Assembly: GCF_024124905.1 (NCBI RefSeq)
Contig: NZ_JAMXST010000004.1
Location: 651,411 to 715,410 of the forward strand
Length of the DNA stretch: 64,000 nucleotides
Source of the DNA: Cellulosimicrobium cellulans
GTDB lineage: Bacteria > Actinomycetota > Actinomycetes > Actinomycetales > Cellulomonadaceae
Direction of reading: 5' to 3'
Of the stretch, positions 28,093-38,430 are shown piece by piece (position 1 is the first letter of the stretch; each line of letters opens with the position of its first letter). The notes beneath the pieces are model-generated. The model was given only the letters and a program-made list of their open reading frames with translations, did no database searches and was not told where the DNA came from. The position numbers and the translations under genes are program-made.

Positions 28093-29613
28093 ATGGTCAC
28101 CGCAGACCCTCCCCAGCCGCTCCTGCAGATGCAGGGCATCGTCAAGGTCTTCCCCGGGGCTCGAGCGCTCGACGGCGTCGATCTCGAGATCCTCCCCGGA
28201 GAGGTCCACTGCCTCCTCGGGCAGAACGGCGCCGGCAAGTCCACCCTCATCAAGGTGCTCGCCGGTGCCCACCAGCCCACCGAGGGTCAGATCCTCCTCG
28301 ACGGCGAGCCCATCACCATCTCCGACCCCGTCGCCGCGCTGAAGCACGGCGTCGCGACCATGTACCAGGAGCTCGACGTCGTCGACGGCCTGACCGTCGC
28401 GGAGAACGTGTACCTCGGGCACGAGCTCGCGACGCTCGGGTTCTCCCAGCGCCGCGAGGCCGTGCGCCAGACGCGGGCCATCCTCAAGCGGCTCGGCCAC
28501 AGCGAGATCTCCCCGAACCAGGAGGTCGAGCGGCTGTCGGCCGCGGGCAAGCAGATCGTCTCCATGGCGCGGGCGCTGTCGCACGACGCGCGCGTTATCA
28601 TCATGGACGAGCCGTCCGCGGTGCTCGACTCCGAGGAGGTCGGCAACCTCTTCCGCGTGGTCAAGGAGCTGACCAAGGCCGGGGTCGCCGTCGTCTACAT
28701 CTCGCACCGTCTCGAGGAGATCCGCGAGATCGGCGACCGCATCACGGTGCTCAAGGACGGCCGGACCGTCGCGCAGAACCTCCCGGTCTCCGAGACGCCG
28801 ACGGCGAAGCTCATCACCCTCATGACCGGGCGCTCGGTCGAGTACGTCTTCCCCGACTCCCAGGAGCTCGCCGCCGACGCGCCCGTCGTGCTCGACGTCG
28901 AGGGCCTGTCCCTGCGGGGCACGTTCGAGGACGTGTCGCTCCAGGTGCGCGCCGGGGAGATCGTCGGCCTGGCGGGCCTGGTGGGCGCCGGGCGCTCGGA
29001 GATCATCGAGACGATCTACGGGGCTCGGCGCGCGACGGCGGGCACGGTCCGGGTGGACTCGAAGCGGCTTCGCGCCGGCTCCGTGGCCTCCGCCGTGGAC
29101 GCCGGGATCGGGCTCGCGCCGGAGGAGCGCAAGAGCCAGGGTCTGCTCCTCGACGAGCCCGTCTACCGCAACGTCACCCTCTCGACGTTCGCCCGCTTCG
29201 CGCGCGGCGGCTTCCTCGACGAGGGCGCGGAGCGCAAGGCGGCCAAGGAGCAGGCCGACTCGCTCGAGCTGCGGCCCGCCGGCGTCGACCGCGCGATCCG
29301 CACGCTCTCGGGTGGCAACCAGCAGAAGGCGATGCTCGCCCGCTGGCTGGTCCACGGCTGCCGCGTGCTGCTCCTCGACGAGCCGACGCGCGGCGTCGAC
29401 GTCGGGGCGCGCGCCGAGATCTACGCCCTCATCCGCAGGCTCGCCGACGAGGGTGCCGCCGTCGTCGTCGTGTCCAGCGAGATCCCCGAAGTCCTCGGCC
29501 TCGCCGACCGCGTACTCGTCGTCTCCGAGGGTCGCGTCGTGCACGAGGGGCCCTCGAGCTCCATCGACGAGCACCAGGTGCTCGACATGGTCATGGAAGG
29601 AAGTGTCGCGTGA
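28093..29613 (+). CDS. Sugar ABC transporter ATPase (RbsA/MglA type), locus I
   Basis: 506-residue cytoplasmic energiser of a carbohydrate importer with two fused ATPase domains. Domain 1 has Walker A GQNGAGKSTLIKVLAG and Walker B RVIIMDEPSAVLD; its signature segment reads VERLSAAGKQIVSMAR, a degenerate form normal for this family. Domain 2 has GLVGAGRSEIIETIYG, the signature LSGGNQQKAMLARWL and Walker B VLLLDEPTRGVDVGA. The ATG lies where the upstream promoter should start transcription. The GTG of the permease overlaps its stop. Substrates of such systems are monosaccharides, polyols or similar small sugars. Confidence 0.93.
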   Translation: MVTADPPQPLLQMQGIVKVFPGARALDGVDLEILPGEVHCLLGQNGAGKSTLIKVLAGAHQPTEGQILLDGEPITISDPVAALKHGVATMYQELDVVDGLTVAENVYLGHELATLGFSQRREAVRQTRAILKRLGHSEISPNQEVERLSAAGKQIVSMARALSHDARVIIMDEPSAVLDSEEVGNLFRVVKELTKAGVAVVYISHRLEEIREIGDRITVLKDGRTVAQNLPVSETPTAKLITLMTGRSVEYVFPDSQELAADAPVVLDVEGLSLRGTFEDVSLQVRAGEIVGLAGLVGAGRSEIIETIYGARRATAGTVRVDSKRLRAGSVASAVDAGIGLAPEERKSQGLLLDEPVYRNVTLSTFARFARGGFLDEGAERKAAKEQADSLELRPAGVDRAIRTLSGGNQQKAMLARWLVHGCRVLLLDEPTRGVDVGARAEIYALIRRLADEGAAVVVVSSEIPEVLGLADRVLVVSEGRVVHEGPSSSIDEHQVLDMVMEGSVA

Positions 29614-30650
29614 GCGAGCAGCAGGTGTCGGCCTCGATGCCGACGGACAAGCCGGACGCCGACGAGTCGGCCCGGGTCGAGAAGGCCGCGAGCGAGCGCC
29701 GCCGCGCAGGATTCATGTCCGGGGCGGCAGGTCGGAACATCGGCCTGGTCCTCGCGCTGATCCTCCTGTGCGTCCTGGGCTTCGCGACGGCGGGTGAGCG
29801 GTTCGCGAGCGTCAGCAACCTGATGACCATCCTCAGCCTCGGCTCGGTCACCGGCGTCCTGGCCATCGGCATGACGTTCGTCATCACGACGGGCGGCATC
29901 GACCTGTCGGTCGGCTCCGTGCTCGGGCTCTCCTCCGTGTGGGCGACGACGCTCGCCACCCAGTCGTACGGCTGGGTCGTCATGGTCATCTGTGCGCTCG
30001 CGGTCGGCCTCGGCGCCGGGTTCCTCAACGGCCTGATCATCGCCTACGGGCGCGTCGTGGCGTTCATCGCGACGCTCGCGATGCTCGTCGCGGCGCGCGG
30101 CCTCGCCGAGCTCATCGCCCAGAAGCGCACGCAGATCGTCAGCGTCCAGGAGTTCAACGACATCTTCCGGGGCAACCTCCTCGGGGTCCCGAAGATCGTC
30201 TGGATCTTCGCGATCGTCGCCGTGCTCGGCTGGTTCCTGTTCAACCGCACGACGTTCGGACGCCGGACGGTCGCGGTCGGCGGCAACCCCGAGGCCGCGC
30301 GCCTCGCGGGCATCAAGGTCAAGCGGCACCTCATGTACGTGTACGCGCTCTCGGGCCTCACCGCCGGCATCGCCGGGGTCATGATCCTCGCTCGCACGAG
30401 CGCCGGCTCCTCGACCAACGGTCTGCTCCTCGAGCTCGACGTGATCGCCGCGGTCGTCGTCGGCGGCACGCTCCTGGCAGGCGGACGCGGATCGATCGTC
30501 GGCACCGTCCTGGGCGTGCTCATCTTCACGACGCTCACCAACGTCTTCATCATCAACAACGTCGACAGCTCGGTCCAGCAGATCGCCAAGGGCGCGATCA
30601 TCGTCGGCGCGGTCCTGCTCCAGCAGCGCATCGCCCGGCGGACCACCTAG
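29610..30650 (+). CDS. Sugar ABC transporter permease (RbsC type), locus I
   Basis: 346-residue membrane permease of the BPD_transp_2 family with about ten hydrophobic segments after a charged N-terminal tail (residues 1-40). Typical family segments are TFVITTGGIDLSVGSVLGLSS, shortened here to TGGIDLSVGSV, GRRTVAVGGNPEAARLAGI (the loop that contacts the ATPase) and GGTLLAGGRGSIVGTVLG. It overlaps the ATPase stop by 4 bp. Only one permease is present in this locus, so it should work as a homodimer, while locus II has two different ones. Confidence 0.93.
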   Translation: MSEQQVSASMPTDKPDADESARVEKAASERRRAGFMSGAAGRNIGLVLALILLCVLGFATAGERFASVSNLMTILSLGSVTGVLAIGMTFVITTGGIDLSVGSVLGLSSVWATTLATQSYGWVVMVICALAVGLGAGFLNGLIIAYGRVVAFIATLAMLVAARGLAELIAQKRTQIVSVQEFNDIFRGNLLGVPKIVWIFAIVAVLGWFLFNRTTFGRRTVAVGGNPEAARLAGIKVKRHLMYVYALSGLTAGIAGVMILARTSAGSSTNGLLLELDVIAAVVVGGTLLAGGRGSIVGTVLGVLIFTTLTNVFIINNVDSSVQQIAKGAIIVGAVLLQQRIARRTT

Positions 30651-30752
30651 CCCGTCGCACTCCCCAGCCATTCCTCGTACGACCCACGACACCACTCACC
30701 CCCCACAAGTTCCGCAGAGTTCCTCCCGCAGGACAGCATCGAAGGAGATCCC

Positions 30753-31820
30753 ATGTCCGCACGCACCACCCTGCGCCGCCGCTTCATGATCGCGACGGTC
30801 TCGGCCGCCTCGATCGCGCTGATCGCCACGGCCTGCACGTCCAACACCCCGACCACCGAGGACACCGCGGACGGCGACGGAGGCGGCAGCAGCAACGAGG
30901 CCGTCTCCGACAACGACGCCCCGGGCGACCCGATCGTCATCGGCTTCTCGGCCCCCGCTGCCGACCACGGCTGGATGGGCGCCATCACGACCGCGGCCGA
31001 GGCCGAGGCCGCGGAGTACGAGGACGTCGAGCTCCGCGTCGCGGACGGGACGAACGACGTCAACGTCCAGATCAGCCAGATCGAGGGCTTCATCAACGAC
31101 GGCGTGGACGCGATCGTGCTCCTGCCGTTCGACGGCGCCGCGCTCACCGAGGTCGCGACCAAGGCGATGAACGCCGGGATCCCGGTCATCAACGTCGACC
31201 GCGAGTTCTCGAGCCCGTTCGCGGCCCGGGCCACGGTCCTCGGCGACAACTACGGCATGGGCGTGAGCGCCGGCCAGTACATCTGCGAGCAGCTCGGGGA
31301 CAACCCCGACGCGGTCGTCGCGGAGATCGCGGGCATCGACTCGCTCCCGCTCACGCAGGACCGCAGCCAGGGCTTCGAGGACGCGCTGTCCGACTGCGGC
31401 CTCGACGTCGACAACCGCGTCGCGGCCGACTTCACCGTCCAGGGCGGCGAGGCCGCGACGGCGAACCTGCTCCAGGCCGCGCCGAAGATCGACGCCATCT
31501 GGAACCACGACGACGACCAGGGCGTCGGCGTGCTCTCCGCGATCGAGAACGCGGGCCGCGACGAGTTCTTCATGGTCGGCGGCGCCGGCTCGAAGCAGGT
31601 CATGGAGCACATCAAGGCCGGCGACTCCGTCCTCCAGGCGACCGTCGTCTACCCGTCGACCCAGGCCGCGGACGGCATCAAGCTCGCCCGCCTCGTCGCG
31701 CACGAGCGCAGCATGAGCGACCTCGCGTCGTCCGGCGTCCCCCGCACGATCCAGCTCTTCGCGCCGGTCGTGACGAAGGACAACGTCGACCAGTACCTGC
31801 CCACGGCGTTCCAGTCCTGA
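30753..31820 (+). CDS. Sugar-binding lipoprotein of the ABC importer, locus I
   Basis: 355-residue periplasmic-binding-protein-like (type I, RbsB-like) lipoprotein. The lipobox is IATAC with Cys28, followed by an Asp/Thr/Ser-rich tether. Mature features include IVIGFSAPAADHGWMGAI, VDAIVLLPFDGAALTEV, GIPVINVDREFSSPF and WNHDDDQGVGVLSAI, where Asp/Asn/Arg residues normally bind sugar hydroxyls. It has a good GAAGGAGA ribosome site. It follows the permease by 102 nt and is separated from the oxidoreductase gene by a 15-bp hairpin, which may give extra transcript for the binding protein. Confidence 0.92.
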   Translation: MSARTTLRRRFMIATVSAASIALIATACTSNTPTTEDTADGDGGGSSNEAVSDNDAPGDPIVIGFSAPAADHGWMGAITTAAEAEAAEYEDVELRVADGTNDVNVQISQIEGFINDGVDAIVLLPFDGAALTEVATKAMNAGIPVINVDREFSSPFAARATVLGDNYGMGVSAGQYICEQLGDNPDAVVAEIAGIDSLPLTQDRSQGFEDALSDCGLDVDNRVAADFTVQGGEAATANLLQAAPKIDAIWNHDDDQGVGVLSAIENAGRDEFFMVGGAGSKQVMEHIKAGDSVLQATVVYPSTQAADGIKLARLVAHERSMSDLASSGVPRTIQLFAPVVTKDNVDQYLPTAFQS

Positions 31821-31868
31821 CGGGCCGCTGACGCCCGTCGTCAGCACGCAGCACGAAAGCACGCGGAC

Positions 31869-31915
31869 CACGCCCACGGTCCGCCCGGGACGACCCCGGC
31901 CGGACCGTGGGCGTG
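31869..31915 (+). terminator. Hairpin between binding protein and oxidoreductase genes
   Basis: Perfect 15-bp stem (CACGCCCACGGTCCG) with a 17-nt loop. Placed inside the operon, it could stabilise or partly terminate the upstream transporter mRNA. Confidence 0.7.
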
Positions 31916-31955
31916 CTCACGTCACGCGCAGGAACATGCGCACGGAAGGAACGTC

Positions 31956-33128
31956 ATGGCAGGAAACGACGGCGCGCAGCTCGGCGTCGGCATGGTCGGG
32001 TACTCGTTCATGGGGGCAGCGCACTCGCAGGCCTGGCGGACTGCCCCCCGGTTCTTCGACCTCCCTCTCGACCCGCGCATGCGGGTGCTCGGCGGCCGCA
32101 ACCCGGAGGCGCTGGCCGCCGCCGCCCAGCGGCTCGGCTGGGAGTCCACCGAGACGAGCTGGCAGGCGCTCGTCGCGCGGGACGACGTCGACCTCGTCGA
32201 CGTGTGCACGCCCGGCGACACGCACGCCGAGATCGCGATCGCGGCGCTCGAGGCCGGCAAGCACGTGCTGTGCGAGAAGCCGCTCGCCAACACGGTCGCC
32301 GAGGCGGAGAAGATGGTCGAGGTGGCCGAGGCCGCGGCCGCGCGCGGTCAGGTCGCGATGGTGGGCTTCACCTACCGCCGCGTGCCGGCCATCCAGCTCG
32401 CGCGCCAGCTCGTCGTCGACGGGCGGATCGGGACCGTGCGCCACGTCCGCGCGCAGTACCTCCAGGACTGGATCGCGGACGAGAACGCGCCGCTGTCGTG
32501 GCGGCTCGACAAGTCGAAGGCCGGCAGCGGGGCGCTCGGCGACATCGGCGCCCACGTCATCGACCTCGCGCAGTTCATCACCGGAGAGAAGATCACGAGC
32601 GTCTCGGGACTGCTCGAGACCTTCGTGACGGAGCGTCCGGTCGCGACGGAGTTCGCGGGGCTGTCCGGCCAGGGCGGCACCGAGCGCGGGCCCGTCACCG
32701 TGGACGACGCGGCGGTGTTCCTCGCCCGGCTGTCCGGCGGGGGCATCGGGACCTTCGAGGCCACGCGCTTCGCGTACGGCCGCAAGAACGCGATCCGCCT
32801 CGAGATCAACGGCTCGAAGGGGTCGGTCGCGTTCGACTTCGAGGACATGAACGTCCTGCACTTCTTCGACGCCGCGGACGACGCGGTCGTCGCCGGCTTC
32901 CGGCGCATCGTCGTCACGGAGCCGGAGCACGCGTACGTCGCGCACTGGTGGCCCGCGGGTCACGGGCTCGGGTACGAGCACGCCTTCACGCACCAGGCGG
33001 TCGACCTCGTCGAGGGGATCGCCTCCGGGACGCACCCGGCGCCGACCTTCGCGGACGGCCTCGTGGTGCAGCGCGTGCTCGACGCGGTCGAGCGGAGCGC
33101 GGCGTCGGGCGGCTGGGTCCAACCGTAG
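31956..33128 (+). CDS. Gfo/Idh/MocA-family sugar oxidoreductase, locus I
   Basis: 390-residue NAD(P)-dependent dehydrogenase. The Rossmann fold opens with GVGMVGYSFMGAAHSQ, EKPL (residues about 108-111) carries the catalytic lysine, and the C-terminal alpha/beta domain follows. RAQYLQDWIADENAPLSWR then AGSGALGDIGAHVIDLA, with Asp and His of the active site, recalls the clade that oxidises C3 of glucosides and anhydrosugars such as levoglucosan dehydrogenase; that comparison is from memory and needs testing. In this locus it would turn an imported sugar into its keto form. An acceptable AAGGAA site lies upstream of the ATG. Confidence 0.88.
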   Translation: MAGNDGAQLGVGMVGYSFMGAAHSQAWRTAPRFFDLPLDPRMRVLGGRNPEALAAAAQRLGWESTETSWQALVARDDVDLVDVCTPGDTHAEIAIAALEAGKHVLCEKPLANTVAEAEKMVEVAEAAAARGQVAMVGFTYRRVPAIQLARQLVVDGRIGTVRHVRAQYLQDWIADENAPLSWRLDKSKAGSGALGDIGAHVIDLAQFITGEKITSVSGLLETFVTERPVATEFAGLSGQGGTERGPVTVDDAAVFLARLSGGGIGTFEATRFAYGRKNAIRLEINGSKGSVAFDFEDMNVLHFFDAADDAVVAGFRRIVVTEPEHAYVAHWWPAGHGLGYEHAFTHQAVDLVEGIASGTHPAPTFADGLVVQRVLDAVERSAASGGWVQP

Positions 33129-33134
33129 TATCGA

Positions 33135-33172
33135 GTCCGGGTCGGCCCGCGGGGCGGAGGGTCGACCCGGAC
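33135..33172 (+). terminator. Hairpin after locus I oxidoreductase
   Basis: 13-bp stem with one mismatch (GTCCGGGTCGGCC against GGTCGACCCGGAC) and a 12-nt loop, starting 6 nt after the stop. The remaining 230 bp to the next start are AT-richer than the neighbourhood and may carry a separate promoter for the giant secreted protein. Confidence 0.65.
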
Positions 33173-33406
33173 ACCGGCCCGACGGTGCCGGCCGTTGCAG
33201 CGCAGCACGGCCGGCCGGAACCGGCTTGGAGAAAGGAGGCTGGACGCGCCGCGACGGCGCGCATTTAGTACGACGGGCAATCAAAATTGTCGGTCGAATA
33301 TCCCGGGACGGCGGCCGGCCGATGGCGGCACCCGGCGGAGCGCAGCACTGATTCCCCATCTCGACGAGGAGACCTTGTGAGAAACGTGCTAGGAGGATCG
33401 CTCGCC

Positions 33407-36400
33407 ATGAGGCGGACGGTCGCGGCAGCCGCCGCGGCAGCGGTCGCTCTCCCTCTGACCATGGCGGCGGCGACGTCGGCGACGGCCGCACCGGTGCCCA
33501 CGGGCGTCGCGGCGGCGCCCGTCGTCACGGCCGCGGACACCGAACCGTTCGACGTGCTCGTCTTCAGCAAGACCGGTGGCTTCCGCCACGGGTCGATCCC
33601 GGCGGGTATCGCAGCGATCCAGAAGCTCGGTACCGAGAACAACTTCGAGGTCACCGCGACCGAGGACGCGGGCGCGTTCACGGACGCGAACCTCGCGCAG
33701 TACGACGCCGTCGTGTGGCTGTCCACGACCGGTGACGTGCTCAACGACGACCAGCAGGCCGCGTTCGAGCGGTACATCCAGAACGGGGGCGGGTACGCGG
33801 GCATCCACGCGGCGTCCGACACCGAGTACGACTGGCCCTGGTACGGCGGGCTGGTCGGCGCGTACTTCAGCGCTCACCCCCAGAACCAGACCGCGACCGT
33901 CAAGGTCGAGGACCACGTCCACGAGTCGACGGCGCACCTGCCCTCGCGGTGGGAGCGGTTCGACGAGTGGTACAACTTCCGCACGAACCCGCGTGACACG
34001 GTGCACGTGCTCGCGAGCCTCGACGAGACCACGTACAACGCGGGCAGCGGCGCGATGGGCGCCGAGCACCCGACGGCGTGGTGCCAGGTCTACGACGGCG
34101 GCCGCTCCTGGTACACCGGCGGTGGCCACACCGACGAGTCGTACGCCGACCCGGCCTTCCTCCAGCACCTGCTGGGCGGCATCCAGACGGCCGCGGGCGC
34201 CGTGGCGTCGGACTGCGCGGCGACGCAGTCCGCGAGCTACGAGCAGATCGCGCTCGACGAGGAGACGCGCAACCCGATGGTCCTGGACGTCGCGGACGAC
34301 GGCACGGTGTTCTACGCCGAGCGCGACGGCCGTGTGCAGGTCATCGACCCGTCGACCAACACGACGCACACCGCGACCACCCTCCCGGTGACCACCGCCA
34401 ACGAGGACGGTCTGCTCGGGCTCGTGCTCGACCCGGCCTTCTCGGAGAACGGGTGGGTCTACACCTACTGGGCTCCGTCGAACGTCGGCTCCGACGGCCC
34501 GCACAACCGGATCTCGCGGTTCGACTTCGACCCGGCCACGGGCACGATCGACCAGGCCACGGAGAAGAAGGTCCTCACCGTCACGACGCAGCGCAACACG
34601 TGCTGCCACGCCGGCGGTGACATGGTCTTCGACGAGGACGGCAACCTGATCCTCGCGACGGGCGACAACACCAACCCGTTCGAGTCGGGCGGCTACTCGC
34701 CCCACGACGAGCGCGCCGGTCGTCAGGACTACGACGCCCAGCGGTCGTCGGCCAACACCAACGACCTGCGCGGCAAGGTCCTGCGCATCCACCCGGAGGC
34801 CGACGGGACGTACACGATCCCCGAGGGCAACCTCTTCGCCCCCGGCACCGAGAAGACGCGTCCCGAGATCTTCGCCATGGGCTTCCGCAACCCGTTCCGC
34901 ATCGGGGTGGACCCCTACTCGGGCAACATCCTCGTGGGTGACTACGGCCCCGACGCCGGTAGCGCGAGCCCGACGCGTGGCCCGGGCAACACGGTGGAGT
35001 GGAACGTCGTCAGCGAGCCCGGCTTCTACGGCTGGCCGTACTGCACGGGCGCGAACGCGGACTACCTCAAGTACAACTTCGCGACCGGCCAGTCCGGCGC
35101 GGCGTTCAACTGCGACGCCGGCCCGGTCAACCAGTCCCCGAACAACACGGGTCTGACCCAGCTGCCCCCGGCCATCGAGGCCGAGATCTGGTACAACTAC
35201 GCCGGCAACCCGGACTTCCCGGAGATCGGCGGCGGCGGTGCGCCCATGGGCGGCCCCGTCTACCAGTTCGACCCCGAGCTCGACTCCGACGTCCAGTGGC
35301 CCGAGTACTGGGACGGCAAGGCGTTCCTGGGCGAGTGGAACCAGGGCAAGCTGTACTCGGTCCAGCTCGACGGGGAGAACCGCGACGACATCGTCGACGT
35401 CAACCGCGTCCTGCCCAAGATCTTCGACCCGAGCGCCGGGTTCGACCGTGCGATGGACTTCGACTTCGGTCCCGACGGCGCGCTCTACGTCGTCGACTGG
35501 GGCTCGGGCTTCGGCGGCGACAACGACTCGAGCGGGATCTACAAGGTCAACTACGTCAAGGGCAACCCGTCGCCGATCGCGCGGGCGAGCGCCGACGTGA
35601 CGAGCGGTCACGCGCCGCTGACGGTGCAGTTCTCCTCGGAGGGCACGCGCCACCCGTCCGGAGACGCGCTGGCCCTCCAGTGGACGTTCGGCGACGGCTC
35701 GGAGCCGTCGACCGAGGCCAACCCGGTCCACACCTACACGGAGAACGGCTCGTACACGGCTCAGCTCGTGGCGACGGACTCCCAGGGCCAGACGGGGGTC
35801 GCGAACGTGTCGGTCGTCGTCGGCAACGACGCGCCGACGATCTCCATCACGTTCCCCGACAACGGCGGGTTCTTCCAGTGGGGCGACCAGGTCCGGTACG
35901 AGATCGCGGTCGACGACCCCGACGGTGAGGTCGACTGCAGCCAGGTCGAGCTCTCGACGTCGCTCGGTCACGACTCGCACGCCCACCCGATGGACGTGCT
36001 CGGCGGCTGCGAGGGCGTCTTCCAGACGGCGCGCGACGAGGGCCACGGCATCGAGTCGAACATCTTCTGGGTGATCGAGGCGTCGTACACGGACGACGGT
36101 GGCGCCGCCGGTGCCCCGCTCACCGCGAACGACCTCCAGGTGCTCCAGCCCAAGCTCCTCCAGGCGGAGTTCTTCACCTCCACCGGTCGCCTCGCGAGCT
36201 CCACGAGCACGGGTGACCCGGGCGTGCAGCGCGAGACGACGGGCGACACGGCCGGCGGTGGCCAGAACATCGGCTACATCGAGCCGGGCGACTGGTGGGC
36301 CTACGACCCGATCTCGCTCTACGGCGTCGACTCGATCGCGCTGCGCGCGGCGTCGCCGAGCAACGCCACGATCTCCATCCGCTGGAACGCTGCCGACGGG

Positions 36401-38389
36401 CCCGAGATCGGGACCGTGCAGGTGCCCGGCACCGGGGACTGGCAGGTCTACCAGAACGTCTCCGGCACCCTGACCGACGTGCCCGCGGGCACGGGGACGC
36501 TCTACTTCGTCCTGACGTCCGGCCAGGCCAACGTCAACTGGCTCGAGTTCGACGGCCGCGGCGTCACGGACAACGAGCGCCCGACCATCGACTCGTTCGA
36601 GGTCACCCCGACGACGGGCACCGCCCCGCTGACGGTGACCGCGACGGCGACCGCCTCCGACCCCGAGGACGACGCGATCACCTTCGCGTGGGACGCGGGT
36701 CTCGGTGACGGCTTCGCCGACGGGACCGACTCGTTCGAGGTCACGTACGACCAGCCGGGCACGTACCGGCTCCAGGTGCGTGCCTCCGACGAGCGCGGCG
36801 CGTACTCGGTGGAGTACACGACCGTGACGGTGAAGGCGCCGCAGACCGGGCCGGGGATGTGCTTCTCGGGCCGCTCGGACGACTTCCTCGGGACGGACCT
36901 CGACGAGAACCGCTGGTCGGTGCTCAACCGTGACCAGAACCTGGTCGTCCGGGACGGCAAGCTCGTCATCCCGACGACGGCGACCGACTTCTACGGCACG
37001 GGCAACACCACGGTGCCGAACGTCGTGCTCCAGGACCTGCCGGACGGGCCGTTCACGGCCACGGCCAAGCTCACGCTGCCGGCTCGCCAGCAGTACCAGC
37101 AGGCCGGTCTGGTGATCTGGGAGGACCAGGACAACTACGCCAAGATGGTGCTCCAGGGTCGTTCGCAGTCCGCGGACCCGGCGACCCGGATCTTCCAGTT
37201 CATCCGTGAGGAGAACGCCCAGCCGAACGAGGTCAGCGCGTCCAACACGGCGAACCTCGGCGCGGACTACCCGGACACGGTCTACGTCCGGTTCGTCAGC
37301 AACGGCGAGAACCTCCAGGCGGCGTACTCGGCCGACGGCGTCGACTTCACGACGATGTCGGAGACCAAGTCGATCGCCGACCTGGAGAACGCGAAGATCG
37401 GCCTCGTGTCGCTCAAGGGGAACAACACCACGTCCCCGGTGATCGACGCCGAGTTCGACTGGTTCTCGATCACGCCCGACGACACGGCGTCCGCCCCCGG
37501 GCCGGACGACGAGTTCGACGGCACCGCCCTCGACGCGTGCCGCTGGTCGATCGTCCGCGAGGACCCGACCGGCTACCGCGTGGCGGACGGCTCGCTCCAG
37601 ATCGACACGACCCCGACCGACATCTACGGGACGGGCAACACGGACGTGCCGAACATCATGCTCCAGGAGCAGCCGGGTGACGAGTGGACGATCGAGACCG
37701 TCGTCGACGGCTCGGCGTTCGACCGCCAGTACCAGCAGGGTGGTCTGATCGCCTACGCCGACGACGACAACTACGTCAAGCTCGACTACGTGGTCGACAA
37801 CCAGGCGGGCCAGGCCAAGAACGCCCGGATCGAGCTGCGCAGCGAGGTCGGCGGCGTGGTCCAGAACCCGCAGCCGCAGACGGCGAGCCTCGCCGAGTCG
37901 GTCTGGCACCTGCGCCTGACCCGCTCCGGTGACACGTTCACCGGTGCGTACAGCGCGGACGGCGAGACCTGGACCACGTTCGACCAGACCGTGGCGAACA
38001 CGGCCGCGGCGGACGCCCAGGTCGGTCTCTTCGCGCTCGGTGCGTCGGCCGACACCGGTGCGGCGGCGTCGTTCGACTACTTCCGGGTGGTCGGCGACGA
38101 GGTCGAGCCGATCGCGGTGACCATCACCGCGGAGACGCGCTGCATGGCCGGCAAGGTGTTCGTCGCGGTCCGCGCGACGAACGACGACGCGGTCCCGGTC
38201 GCGATCACTCTCGAGACCCCGTACGGGTCGAAGGAGTTCGCGGACGTGGCGCCGGGTGCGAACGCCTACCAGTCGTTCGCGTCGCGTGCCACGGGGATCG
38301 ACGCCGGCACCGTGACGGTGACCGCGACCGACGCCGAGGGGAGGACGTTCTCCGGGACGGCGGACTACGCCGCCCGGGCCTGCTCCTGA
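33407..38389 (+). CDS. Giant secreted ThuA / sugar-dehydrogenase-like / PKD / CBM protein 1
   Basis: 1660-residue exported protein. Signal peptide about 1-28. Domains: ThuA about 48-262 (FDVLVFSKTGGFRHGSIPAG, GYAGIHAASDTEYDWPWYGG); PQQ-type sugar dehydrogenase-like propeller 278-720 (CCHAGGDMVFDEDGNLILA, IFAMGFRNPFRIGVD); PKD 720-810; beta-sandwich with GHDSHAHP 810-915; CBM6-like 916-1055; PKD 1056-1145; two concanavalin-like sandwiches 1151-1355 and 1367-1563; C-terminal module 1567-1660. It probably oxidises or cleaves a sugar or glycoside outside the cell while bound to carbohydrate. The start at 33407 follows AGGAGG; a GTG at 33377 is possible. It shares its architecture with the genes at 48330 and 55116. 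Confidence 0.85.
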   Translation: MRRTVAAAAAAAVALPLTMAAATSATAAPVPTGVAAAPVVTAADTEPFDVLVFSKTGGFRHGSIPAGIAAIQKLGTENNFEVTATEDAGAFTDANLAQYDAVVWLSTTGDVLNDDQQAAFERYIQNGGGYAGIHAASDTEYDWPWYGGLVGAYFSAHPQNQTATVKVEDHVHESTAHLPSRWERFDEWYNFRTNPRDTVHVLASLDETTYNAGSGAMGAEHPTAWCQVYDGGRSWYTGGGHTDESYADPAFLQHLLGGIQTAAGAVASDCAATQSASYEQIALDEETRNPMVLDVADDGTVFYAERDGRVQVIDPSTNTTHTATTLPVTTANEDGLLGLVLDPAFSENGWVYTYWAPSNVGSDGPHNRISRFDFDPATGTIDQATEKKVLTVTTQRNTCCHAGGDMVFDEDGNLILATGDNTNPFESGGYSPHDERAGRQDYDAQRSSANTNDLRGKVLRIHPEADGTYTIPEGNLFAPGTEKTRPEIFAMGFRNPFRIGVDPYSGNILVGDYGPDAGSASPTRGPGNTVEWNVVSEPGFYGWPYCTGANADYLKYNFATGQSGAAFNCDAGPVNQSPNNTGLTQLPPAIEAEIWYNYAGNPDFPEIGGGGAPMGGPVYQFDPELDSDVQWPEYWDGKAFLGEWNQGKLYSVQLDGENRDDIVDVNRVLPKIFDPSAGFDRAMDFDFGPDGALYVVDWGSGFGGDNDSSGIYKVNYVKGNPSPIARASADVTSGHAPLTVQFSSEGTRHPSGDALALQWTFGDGSEPSTEANPVHTYTENGSYTAQLVATDSQGQTGVANVSVVVGNDAPTISITFPDNGGFFQWGDQVRYEIAVDDPDGEVDCSQVELSTSLGHDSHAHPMDVLGGCEGVFQTARDEGHGIESNIFWVIEASYTDDGGAAGAPLTANDLQVLQPKLLQAEFFTSTGRLASSTSTGDPGVQRETTGDTAGGGQNIGYIEPGDWWAYDPISLYGVDSIALRAASPSNATISIRWNAADGPEIGTVQVPGTGDWQVYQNVSGTLTDVPAGTGTLYFVLTSGQANVNWLEFDGRGVTDNERPTIDSFEVTPTTGTAPLTVTATATASDPEDDAITFAWDAGLGDGFADGTDSFEVTYDQPGTYRLQVRASDERGAYSVEYTTVTVKAPQTGPGMCFSGRSDDFLGTDLDENRWSVLNRDQNLVVRDGKLVIPTTATDFYGTGNTTVPNVVLQDLPDGPFTATAKLTLPARQQYQQAGLVIWEDQDNYAKMVLQGRSQSADPATRIFQFIREENAQPNEVSASNTANLGADYPDTVYVRFVSNGENLQAAYSADGVDFTTMSETKSIADLENAKIGLVSLKGNNTTSPVIDAEFDWFSITPDDTASAPGPDDEFDGTALDACRWSIVREDPTGYRVADGSLQIDTTPTDIYGTGNTDVPNIMLQEQPGDEWTIETVVDGSAFDRQYQQGGLIAYADDDNYVKLDYVVDNQAGQAKNARIELRSEVGGVVQNPQPQTASLAESVWHLRLTRSGDTFTGAYSADGETWTTFDQTVANTAAADAQVGLFALGASADTGAAASFDYFRVVGDEVEPIAVTITAETRCMAGKVFVAVRATNDDAVPVAITLETPYGSKEFADVAPGANAYQSFASRATGIDAGTVTVTATDAEGRTFSGTADYAARACS

Positions 38390-38395
38390 CAGGTT

Positions 38396-38430
38396 CCGGC
38401 GGGCCGGTGCTCTGAGCACCGGCCCGCCGG
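38396..38430 (+). terminator. Strong palindromic terminator after giant protein 1
   Basis: Perfect 15-bp stem (CCGGCGGGCCGGTGC) with a 5-nt loop, 6 nt after the stop codon. Confidence 0.85.
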